Below the pieces are notes generated by a model. The model was not told where the DNA came from, made no database searches, and saw only the letters and a list, made by a program, of their open reading frames with translations. Shown piece after piece: positions 8,666 through 15,889 of a stretch of 45,358 nt of DNA. The DNA comes from an uncultured Pseudomonadota bacterium. GTDB lineage: Bacteria; Pseudomonadota; Gammaproteobacteria; Steroidobacterales; Steroidobacteraceae. The stretch covers positions 1 through 45,358 of the forward strand of contig CAIYLH010000128.1 of assembly GCA_903927005.1 (NCBI GenBank), written 5' to 3'. The position numbers were made by a program, and so were the translations under genes. Positions within the stretch are counted from its first letter, which is position 1. Each line of letters begins with the position of its first letter.

Positions 8666-9109
8666 CGGCAGCCACTCCAGCGCGAGGTATCGCGGATAAG
8701 TCACTGAAAGTTATCGAGAATTGCCCAACATCATGGGACTTGAGGAAATTGACCCAACGCCCTGAATTATAAGATTTATCTGCAGATCAACTTCGACCGC
8801 GAGATATCACTCCCAAGTCGCTGAACTTCGCCCACAAACATCAATACCCGCATTCGCACGAAGTGTCTCTCTCAAGCATCTGAGTTTTATGGAAATACCA
8901 GCCCATTAGCCGAACCGCTACGCCCCATGGCGCCCTTGCTCCGCCGCCGGCCCACTTTAATGCACGGATGACATTCACTCGTCCCACGCCACAGCACGCT
9001 TCTTGCAGAGCCCTGACGCGAAGTCAATTGCACGGAAGGCGGGCCAGCATTACGCCGCTCGCGTGGCATGATCGGCCGCACAAGCACCTATCTTCGAGGA
9101 AGCCGGCTG
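8666..9109. other. 444-bp divergent intergenic region
   Basis: No convincing gene. The part from about 8700 to 8900 is clearly richer in A/T than its surroundings. A perfect TATAAT on the minus strand (plus coordinates 8766-8771) lies about 100 bp before the acyl-CoA dehydrogenase start and could be its -10. A TTGATC lies 13 bp upstream of it, too close for a standard -35. On the plus strand I cannot assign a promoter for the synthetase gene with any confidence. Confidence 0.4.
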
Positions 9110-10819
9110 ATGAACGGAAGCGACGCGTTTATCTCACTGCGCGATCAGATGCTCGCGTGCACGAACGAGCCTGGCCGCCCTCCGGCGCCACTGGTCTGGC
9201 CTGCGGTCGAGCACTTCAACTGGGCGCGCGACTACTTCGACCGCGTTGCCACTGACAACGACCGGCCGGCCCTCCGGGTCGTGGACGATGCCGGCTACGA
9301 CCAGGTGCGCAGCTACCGCCAGCTGTCCGAGCGCTCCCGACAGGTAGCAAATTTCCTGGCAGCCCGCGGTGTCGGCCGGGGCGACAGCGTGCTGATCATG
9401 CTCGGCAACGTTATCCCCCTGTGGGAGACGATGCTGGCGACGATCCGCCTCGGCGCGGTGATGATTCCCGCCACCACGCTGCTGCAGCGCGACGACCTCA
9501 TCGACCGGCTCGAGCGCGGTCAGGTGAAGGCCGTCGTTACTGACGCCGGCTACACCGCCCGCTTTGACGGCCTTGCCGGCGCCCCGGTGCGCATCGCGGT
9601 TGGCGGCGCGCCTGCTGGCTGGACGGCCTTCGAGGACAGCGCGCTCGCCGGTCTTGCCGACCCTGCCGCCCCGACGGCCGTGGACGACCTGCTGCTGCTG
9701 TACTTCACCTCCGGCACCACCGCCCGCCCGAAGCTCGTGGCCCATAGCCACGTCAGCTACCCCGTCGGCCACCTGTCGACGGTCTATTGGATCGGCCTGC
9801 GTCCGGGCGATGTCCATCTGAACCTCAGTTCGCCCGGTTGGGCGAAGCACGCTTGGTCGTGCTTCTTCGCCCCCTGGAATGCAGAGGCGACCGTGCTGGC
9901 CTACCAGTACGATCGGTTCTCGGCGCGAGCGCTGCTCGACCAACTCGTGCGCTGCAAGGTCACCACCTTCTGCGCGCCACCGACCGTCTGGCGCATGCTG
10001 ATCCAGGAGGATCTGCGCCGCTGGCCGGTCACCCTGCGCGAGGTCGTCGGGGCCGGTGAGCCGCTGAACCCGGAAGTCATCGAACAAGTGCGCGCCGCCT
10101 GGGGCCTTACGATCCGCGACGGCTTCGGCCAGACCGAGACCACCGCCCTGGTCGGCAACCCGCCGGGCATGGCCGTGAAACCCGGCTCGATGGGCCGACC
10201 GCTGCCAGGCTATACCGTGGCGCTGGTCAGCCCGGACGGCGAGCTTAGCGAGGAGGGCGAGATCTGCCTCGACCTGTCGAAGCGACCGATCGGCCTGATG
10301 CGCGCCTACCTCGATGATGCCGAGAAGACAGCCGAAGTCATGCGCGACGGCTACTACCATACCGGTGACGTCGCCAGCCGCGATGCCGACGGTTACCTGA
10401 CGTACGTCGGCCGCATGGACGACGTGTTCAAGTCCTCCGACTACCGAATCAGCCCGTTCGAGCTTGAAAGCATCTTGATTGAACACGACGCCGTCGCCGA
10501 GGCCGCCGTCGTGCCGAGCCCCGACCCGATGCGGCTCGCCGTACCCAAGGCGTTCATCGTGCTGCGCGCCGGCGTCGCGCCGGATGCGGCCACCGCGTGC
10601 TCGATCTTCAAGCACGTGCAGGCACGCGTCTCGCCGTTCAAGCGCGTCCGTCGCCTGGAGTTTGCGGACCTGCCGAAGACGATCTCCGGCAAAATTCGCC
10701 GCGTTGAGTTGCGCAAGGCCGAGGTCGGCCGCATCGAAAGTCAGCAGCGCGGACCGCTGGAGTTCTGGGAACAGGACTTCCCTGAGCTACGCGCGTCGGG
10801 CGCCAGCGGCCAAGGCTGA
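9110..10819 (+). CDS. Medium-chain-type acyl-CoA synthetase (AMP-forming)
   Basis: Activates a carboxylic acid to its CoA thioester through an acyl-adenylate. The protein is 569 residues. The P-loop-like core motif reads YFTSGTTARPKLVAHSH, where the usual Gly-Leu before PK is Ala-Arg, as often seen in the AcsM/benzoate-CoA ligase branch. The later motifs GFGQTET, YYHTGDVASRD and the C-terminal KTISGKIRR, with the adenylation Lys, are intact. The ATG at 9110 has an AGGAAG element 8-9 bp upstream; an in-frame ATG at 9068 lacks one. The FIST gene starts 8 bp after the stop, so ligase, sensor and kinase appear to form one transcript. Substrate is unknown; medium, branched or aromatic acids are possible. 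Confidence 0.92.
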   Translation: MNGSDAFISLRDQMLACTNEPGRPPAPLVWPAVEHFNWARDYFDRVATDNDRPALRVVDDAGYDQVRSYRQLSERSRQVANFLAARGVGRGDSVLIMLGNVIPLWETMLATIRLGAVMIPATTLLQRDDLIDRLERGQVKAVVTDAGYTARFDGLAGAPVRIAVGGAPAGWTAFEDSALAGLADPAAPTAVDDLLLLYFTSGTTARPKLVAHSHVSYPVGHLSTVYWIGLRPGDVHLNLSSPGWAKHAWSCFFAPWNAEATVLAYQYDRFSARALLDQLVRCKVTTFCAPPTVWRMLIQEDLRRWPVTLREVVGAGEPLNPEVIEQVRAAWGLTIRDGFGQTETTALVGNPPGMAVKPGSMGRPLPGYTVALVSPDGELSEEGEICLDLSKRPIGLMRAYLDDAEKTAEVMRDGYYHTGDVASRDADGYLTYVGRMDDVFKSSDYRISPFELESILIEHDAVAEAAVVPSPDPMRLAVPKAFIVLRAGVAPDAATACSIFKHVQARVSPFKRVRRLEFADLPKTISGKIRRVELRKAEVGRIESQQRGPLEFWEQDFPELRASGASGQG

Positions 10820-10827
10820 AACCGGCC

Positions 10828-11979
10828 GTGTCCTGCGCGCAGCCGCCGATCCTTCGCTTCCACGTGCGGGGGTCCACCGAAGAAGCGGCGGCCGGGATCG
10901 CCGCCACGCACGATCCCGACGCCACACTGACCATCGTGTTCGCCTCGGCGGACTACGATCTGGCGCCGCTCGGCGAGGCCCTTGCGGCCCGCGGCGTGAC
11001 ACGCACCATCGGCGCTACCACGAGCCGGGTCATCGGGCCGCTGGGCATCGAGCCTAGCGGCATCAGCGGATTTCATCTGCCGGCCGGTCGCTTCGCCGTG
11101 GCGGATACCGTGATCCTCAACGCGGCAACCATTGGCCTACCCGAGCTACGCGATCAGGTGCGCCGCCTGCGCGCCGAGCTCGATGCGGCGTCAGGCGCGC
11201 CCGGTGGCCACCTGTTCGCCCTGCTGTTCGTCGACGCCGAGGCCCGCTGCGAGGAGCGCCTCGCAGCACTGCTCGGCATGGAGCTCAAGGGAATCCCACT
11301 GGTCGGCGGCTCCGCCGGCGACACCTATTTCAATAGCCCCGACCAGGCCCCGGTGAACACCCCGCTGCTCTACCACGGTCGCGCCTATCAAGGTGCCGCA
11401 ACCCTGAGCCTGGTCCGCTCGGCGACACCGTTGGTTGCCTACTGCCACAACCACTACGTCGCAAGCGACCAGCGGGTCGTGATTACCGACGCCGATCCAG
11501 CCCGGCGGCTGGTGCGCACGATCGACGGGCGCCGAGCACGGGACGTCTATGCAGAGAAATGTGGCTTCAAAACGATGCCACGCGACAGCGCTGACTTCGC
11601 ACCGTACCCGCTGATGATCCGTATTGGGGGGCAGTACTACGCCCGCGGCATGCAGCGGATATATCCGGACGGAACACTCGAACTGGCCTGCGCGCTGGAA
11701 ACCGGTCTGGTCGTCGCGCTGGGGCGGCCGGGCGACATGGTCTTGCTGCTCACCGAGATGTTCGACGCAATGCGTGCCGCGATAGGCCCACCCGAACTGG
11801 TCATCGGCGTCGACTGCGCGGCGCGTACCGCCTACATGGAGCAACGCCAACTGACGCCTGCAATCTCCACGCTCATGCAGGCCAACGGCGTCTGCGGCTT
11901 CGCCTCACTCGGCGAGCAGTTCAACACCATGCACGCCAACAATTCCTTCACCTGCCTGGGCATCGCCAAGTGGCCGTGA
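10828..11979 (+). CDS. FIST-domain sensory protein
   Basis: Cytoplasmic protein of 383 residues made of a FIST_N domain (about 25-205) and a FIST_C domain (about 210-365). The fold is recognised from motifs such as TIGATTSRVIG, GIPLVGGSAGD and the C-terminal NGVCGFASLGEQ. FIST proteins are thought to bind small ligands and act on partner signalling proteins; one branch (NosP) binds haem and nitric oxide and acts on an adjacent hybrid kinase. Here the gene overlaps a hybrid kinase gene by 10 bp, so the same partnership is likely. The ligand is unknown, but an amine or its oxidation product would suit the neighbourhood. The start is GTG 10828, with only a weak ribosome site. Confidence 0.88.
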   Translation: MSCAQPPILRFHVRGSTEEAAAGIAATHDPDATLTIVFASADYDLAPLGEALAARGVTRTIGATTSRVIGPLGIEPSGISGFHLPAGRFAVADTVILNAATIGLPELRDQVRRLRAELDAASGAPGGHLFALLFVDAEARCEERLAALLGMELKGIPLVGGSAGDTYFNSPDQAPVNTPLLYHGRAYQGAATLSLVRSATPLVAYCHNHYVASDQRVVITDADPARRLVRTIDGRRARDVYAEKCGFKTMPRDSADFAPYPLMIRIGGQYYARGMQRIYPDGTLELACALETGLVVALGRPGDMVLLLTEMFDAMRAAIGPPELVIGVDCAARTAYMEQRQLTPAISTLMQANGVCGFASLGEQFNTMHANNSFTCLGIAKWP

Positions 11980-13415
11980 AGAAGAAGAGCGCCGCGAGAC
12001 CACCAACCGGATCGCGCAAGCCCGCCGCACCACCGACAACGGCTGCCGCCGAACTCAAGCGATTGCGCGCCGATAACCTCGCGTTACGGAAGTCCGTACA
12101 AGCGCTCATGGACCGGGTCGAACGCGCCGTCGACGACCAGGGCAGCGCCTTCTCTTGGTTCCAGGCAGCCGCAACGCTCGAGGAAACCATTCGCCAGCGC
12201 ACCGACCAGTACGAACAGTTGAATGCCCGCCTGAAACGCGAACTCGAATCGCGGCGCGCTATTGAACTGGCGCTCAAGCAAGCGAAGGAGATGGCCGACA
12301 GCGCAAACCAGACCAAGACAAAATTTCTCGCCGCCGCGAGCCACGACCTGCGCCAGCCACTGAGTTCGGCACTGCTGTTCCTGGAGTCGATCGATGAACA
12401 GGCCGTACAGGGACTCGACCGCGACTACCTGCAGAAGGCTAGGGTCGCGCTTGCATCGCTGAGCAATCTGCTGGGCACGCTGCTTGATGTCGCGCGCCTG
12501 GACTCGGGGTCCATCGAACCGCAGTTCGCTGACTTCCCGGTATCGGCCGTGCTTGACCGGATCATGCCGGAGTTCGAAGGCGTCGCGCGTTCCGCTGGCA
12601 TCGACCTGCGCTTTGCGTCCTCGAGCGTCTGGGTACGCTCCGACATGTACCTGCTGGAAACCGTGCTGCGCAACCTGATCAGCAATGCCATTCGCTACAC
12701 ACCCAGCGGCAAGGTGCTCGTGGGTTGCCGGCGGCGCCGAGACGGCCTGGTGATCTCGGTGCACGACACCGGCATCGGCATCGATGCGGAGCATCTGGAT
12801 GCGATCTTCACCGCGTACTATCAGGTGCCGGCCGGCGGCCGCGCCCGCACCAAGGGCATCGGATTGGGACTATCGATCGTCGAGCGCATTTCGCGGCTGC
12901 TGATGCTGGCGCGGGAAGTACAGTCAGTACCAGGTCGCGGCTCGATGTTCGCGGTCAAGGTCATGCTTGGACGGCGGCCGCATCGTGTCGTTCGCGGCCG
13001 CCCCGCCGACGCGACCGCAAGCGGGGCAGAGCCCCGCAAAGCCCGCTCACTGGCGATTGTGGTGATCGACGATGATGCAGGTGTACGGCAAGGCCTCGCC
13101 GCGACCCTGCGAAAATGGGGTCACCGGCCGATCTCCGCCGAGACCGCCACCGACGCCGTTGTGCAGTTGATTGGCGCGGATCTCACGCCCGATCTGGTGA
13201 TCAGCGACTACCACCTGACGGGCGAGGTGAAAGGCGATGCGGCGGTCGAGGAAGTGCAGCGGGAGTTCGATCACCCGCCCGCAGCGATCATCATGACCAG
13301 CGACCCCGATCCGCGCCTGCACGAAGCGCTGCGCACGCGCGGCGTATCGCTGCTATCCAAGCCTTTGAACCTGTCGCGGCTGCGCTCGATACTCGACGAG
13401 GTCGCCGCTCAATAG
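11970..13415 (+). CDS. Soluble hybrid histidine kinase with C-terminal receiver
   Basis: Cytoplasmic sensor kinase of 481 residues. A Lys/Pro-rich N-terminus is followed by a long coiled coil (about 27-115), a HisKA domain with phospho-acceptor His125 (AASHDLRQP), and an ATPase domain with the N box (NAIRYTP), HDTGIGI and KGIGLGLSIVERI. The receiver domain (about 361-480) has Asp413 (VISDYHL) and Lys464 (LSKPL). There is no membrane segment and no PAS or GAF domain, so input probably comes from the FIST protein encoded just upstream. The layout resembles the NosP-NahK and ErcS'-type systems of Pseudomonas. The final output may be the response regulator gene on the opposite strand, whose 3' end overlaps by about 7 bp. 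Confidence 0.93.
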   Translation: MAVKKKSAARPPTGSRKPAAPPTTAAAELKRLRADNLALRKSVQALMDRVERAVDDQGSAFSWFQAAATLEETIRQRTDQYEQLNARLKRELESRRAIELALKQAKEMADSANQTKTKFLAAASHDLRQPLSSALLFLESIDEQAVQGLDRDYLQKARVALASLSNLLGTLLDVARLDSGSIEPQFADFPVSAVLDRIMPEFEGVARSAGIDLRFASSSVWVRSDMYLLETVLRNLISNAIRYTPSGKVLVGCRRRRDGLVISVHDTGIGIDAEHLDAIFTAYYQVPAGGRARTKGIGLGLSIVERISRLLMLAREVQSVPGRGSMFAVKVMLGRRPHRVVRGRPADATASGAEPRKARSLAIVVIDDDAGVRQGLAATLRKWGHRPISAETATDAVVQLIGADLTPDLVISDYHLTGEVKGDAAVEEVQREFDHPPAAIIMTSDPDPRLHEALRTRGVSLLSKPLNLSRLRSILDEVAAQ

Positions 13416-14062
13416 CCCGGTTTGTCCAGCAGGCGCCGCCCCTCAAGGCCCGCCTGCACGCGATTTGCGACCCCGAGCTTGCGCAAGATCGCCGAAACGT
13501 GCGCCTTCACCGTGATCTCGCTGATCCCGAGCGCGCGCGCAATGCTCTTGTTAGACATCCCACTGGAGAGCAGTTCTAGCACCCGTTTCTGGCGCAGCGT
13601 CAGCTCATCCTTGGACTCAGCGCGCGCCTCGCGCATTGCGGCAATCACCTCGGACGGCATGCACGAGCCGCCCGCAAGGATCACCTGCAGCGCGTTCACC
13701 AGAACCTGGCGCGGCGCGGACTTCGGCACATAGGCGTTGGCCCCACCGAGAATCACGTCCTGCATGATCTTCGGATCGTCCACCGCCGAGACGACGACAA
13801 CCGGGGTCGTCGGTGCGACGCGACGGACCGCGGAGAGGCACGAAAGACCGACCGCGCCAGGCAAATTCAGGTCCAGCAGCACGACGTCGAAAGACGAGTC
13901 GGAGGTGATTGCTTCGAGCACCTCCGCCTGCGAACCGGCCTCCCGAATCACAGCCGCCGGGCATGCCTGCGGCACGACCGCTCTTAGTGCATCGCAATAA
14001 AGCGGGTGGTCATCAGCGATCAGGACGCGCTGCTGCGCTGCAGCAATAGAGATGTCATTCAT
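13409..14062 (-). CDS. NarL/LuxR-family response regulator
   Basis: DNA-binding response regulator of 217 residues. The receiver domain (about 11-130) carries the acidic pair in LIADDHP, the phospho-acceptor Asp64 (VLLDLNLPG) and the conserved Lys in YVPKSAP. A LuxR-type helix-turn-helix follows (about 152-215; LTLRQKRVLELLSSG, SEITVKAHVSAILRKL). It resembles the ErbR/AgmR group that controls quinoprotein alcohol oxidation in Pseudomonas. The ATG at 14062 is chosen because AGGGA lies 9 bp upstream; an ATG at 14071 directly abuts that site. It is divergent from the aldehyde dehydrogenase gene and is the natural candidate to control that gene and the downstream qhp operon. Confidence 0.93.
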   Translation of the reverse strand: MNDISIAAAQQRVLIADDHPLYCDALRAVVPQACPAAVIREAGSQAEVLEAITSDSSFDVVLLDLNLPGAVGLSCLSAVRRVAPTTPVVVVSAVDDPKIMQDVILGGANAYVPKSAPRQVLVNALQVILAGGSCMPSEVIAAMREARAESKDELTLRQKRVLELLSSGMSNKSIARALGISEITVKAHVSAILRKLGVANRVQAGLEGRRLLDKPGY

Positions 14063-14096
14063 CTGGTCCATTCCCTGCCGCCTTGCGCGGTGCTAC

Positions 14097-14138
14097 ATAC
14101 CAAAGTATTAGCCCCGCATGATCCGTCTGTCTTATACA
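14097..14138 (+). promoter_or_regulatory. Candidate activator site and -10 upstream of the aldehyde dehydrogenase
   Basis: A perfect interrupted palindrome, ATAC-CAAA-GTAT (14097-14108), lies in the divergent region between the response regulator and aldehyde dehydrogenase genes. A plausible -10 (TATACA, 14133-14138) follows, and the expected -35 place (AGCCCC, 14110-14115) is poor. The palindrome would be centred near -42 from the predicted start of transcription. That fits class II activation by the adjacent NarL-type regulator. This is inferred from spacing alone. Confidence 0.4.
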
Positions 14139-14222
14139 ACAGGCGGGGGCTGGCCACGATACTCGACGCAAGGCGTCTCCGTCGACGCCTCGATTCAACC
14201 ACGCACCGATCAGGAGAGCACC

Positions 14223-15758
14223 TTGAACACGGCAGTCTCGACGCCTTCCTCACTTGCGAATGACCTGTCGCAGATTCAGCCTGCCAATAAGGCATTTCTG
14301 GCGCGACGCCACGGACTGCTGATCGACGGCACCTGGGTACCTGCCGCGAGCGGCAAGACCTTCGAGGTCCGCGACCCGTCCAGTGATGAGGTGATCACCC
14401 ACTGCGCAGAAGGCGACGCGGTCGATGCAGACCGGGCCGTGGCGGCCGCGCGACGCGCGCTCGAGGAGGGCGACTGGTCGCGGATGAAGCCAGTCGACCG
14501 CGAGCGACTGATGCATCGCCTCGCCGACCTGATCGAACAGCACGCCGACGAGCTTGCGGAACTCGAGGCGATCGACAACGGCAAGTCAGTCGTCATGGCG
14601 CGCTACGTCGACATCAAACATGCCATCGACGTATGGCGCTACATGGCCGGCTGGCCGACCAAGCTCGAGGGCAAGACACTGCCGATTTCGGGCAACCTGG
14701 TCCCTGGCCAGGAGTACGCGGCATTCTCCACGCGCGAGCCTGTAGGCGTGGTTGCCGCGATCATCGCCTGGAACTTCCCGCTGCTGCTTGCCACGTGGAA
14801 GTGCGCGCCTGCGCTCGCTGCCGGCTGCACGGTGGTGCTCAAGCCCGCCGAAGAAACACCGCTGACTGCGATCCGCCTCGGTGAGCTGGTCCAGGAGGCG
14901 GGTTTCCCGAAGGGCGTGTTTAACATCGTCACCGGCGCGGGCCCCTCCGCGGGCGCGGCTCTCTCGTCGCATCCTGACGTCGACAAGGTAACGTTCACCG
15001 GTTCCACCGAAGTCGGTCGCCTGATCGTACAGGCGGCTTCGGGCAACATGAAGAAAGTCACCGTTGAGCTCGGTGGCAAGTCACCGGTCATCGTCCTCGA
15101 CGATGCCGACATTGACGCTGCGATCGCGGGCGCCGCCGGCGCGATCTTCTTCAACCAGGGACAGGTCTGCTGCGCCGGTTCGCGCTTGCTGGTGGCCAAG
15201 CGCCACTTCGAGCGCGTGGTCGAGGGCGTATCGGCTGCCGCCCGAGGCATGAAGATCGGCCCGGGTCTCGATCCGACTGCGCAGATGGGGCCGCTGGTAT
15301 CCTCCGTGCAGCGCGATCGCGTCTCGCGCTACCTGAGCGAGGGCCTGGCTGCCGGCGCCCGCGCACCAGCCGGCGGGACGGCCATGAAGACCCCCGGTTA
15401 CTACGTGACTCCAACCGTCTTCACTGACGTGAACTCGCAGATGTCGATCGTCCGCGAAGAAATCTTCGGGCCAGTGCTAGTGGCGCAGCCCTTTGACGAT
15501 CTGGCAGACATCGCCAAGCTCGCCAACGACTCGATCTATGGTCTGGGCGCCAGCATCTGGACGAGCGATGTAGGCAAGGTCTTCCGCCTGGCCTCTAAGC
15601 TCAAGGCAGGCTCCGTCTGGGTCAATTGCCACACCGTACTCGACCCGTGCATGCCATTTGGCGGCTACAAGCAGTCCGGCTGGGGCCGGGAACTGGGCGG
15701 GGAGGCGGTCCATTCGTACCTGGAAAGCAAGTCCTTGTGCATCAACATCACCGGATGA
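14223..15758 (+). CDS. NAD(P)+-dependent aldehyde dehydrogenase
   Basis: Oxidises an aldehyde to the carboxylate, presumably the product released by the amine dehydrogenase encoded downstream. The protein is 511 residues, with the family motifs VVAAIIAWNFP, the general base Glu282 (VTVELGGKSP), the nucleophile Cys316 (NQGQVCCAGS) and a C-terminal PFGGYKQSGWGRELG. The start appears to be a TTG at 14223, because AGGAG (14212-14216) sits 6 bp before it. Upstream in-frame codons run into the promoter region, and no closer ATG or GTG exists. The gene is divergent from the response regulator. A strong hairpin follows before the TonB-dependent receptor. Substrate specificity is not determined by these motifs. 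Confidence 0.94.
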   Translation: MNTAVSTPSSLANDLSQIQPANKAFLARRHGLLIDGTWVPAASGKTFEVRDPSSDEVITHCAEGDAVDADRAVAAARRALEEGDWSRMKPVDRERLMHRLADLIEQHADELAELEAIDNGKSVVMARYVDIKHAIDVWRYMAGWPTKLEGKTLPISGNLVPGQEYAAFSTREPVGVVAAIIAWNFPLLLATWKCAPALAAGCTVVLKPAEETPLTAIRLGELVQEAGFPKGVFNIVTGAGPSAGAALSSHPDVDKVTFTGSTEVGRLIVQAASGNMKKVTVELGGKSPVIVLDDADIDAAIAGAAGAIFFNQGQVCCAGSRLLVAKRHFERVVEGVSAAARGMKIGPGLDPTAQMGPLVSSVQRDRVSRYLSEGLAAGARAPAGGTAMKTPGYYVTPTVFTDVNSQMSIVREEIFGPVLVAQPFDDLADIAKLANDSIYGLGASIWTSDVGKVFRLASKLKAGSVWVNCHTVLDPCMPFGGYKQSGWGRELGGEAVHSYLESKSLCINITG

Positions 15759-15776
15759 CAGCATAAGCGCATAACG

Positions 15777-15823
15777 ACGAAAACAGCCGCTGCGCCTTTA
15801 CCGGCGCAGCGGCACGAAAACAG
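15777..15823 (+). repeat. Perfect 11-bp hairpin flanked by 10-bp direct repeats
   Basis: Between the aldehyde dehydrogenase and receptor genes, GCCGCTGCGCC (15786-15796) pairs perfectly with 15803-15813 across a 6-nt loop. The hairpin is bracketed by two copies of ACGAAAACAG (15777-15786 and 15814-15823). No T-tract follows on the plus strand, so it is not a standard intrinsic terminator there. On the minus strand a short T-rich run follows the stem. It could reduce read-through, stabilise the upstream mRNA, or be a protein site. Confidence 0.6.
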
Positions 15824-15889
15824 AATGAAGGCTCAGCCGCGAGCGTCAGGGCCCGAAGCAAAGCCCGACAACCGCAATAGGGGATTCGA

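Noticed and set aside
9068-9109. Longer start for the acyl-CoA synthetase at 9068
   Set aside because: ATG 9110 has an AGGAAG site at good spacing, while 9068 has none and adds residues unlike the family.
9134-10615. Long minus-strand open frame (493 codons) opposite the acyl-CoA synthetase
   Set aside because: It is antisense to a clear enzyme gene, is rich in Arg, Gly, Ala and Val, and has no recognisable domain; GC-rich genes often leave such open antisense frames.
10828-11979. Calling the FIST protein a nitric-oxide sensor (NosP)
   Set aside because: The gene pair layout fits NosP-NahK, but I cannot confirm a haem-ligand residue from sequence alone, and most FIST proteins have unknown ligands.
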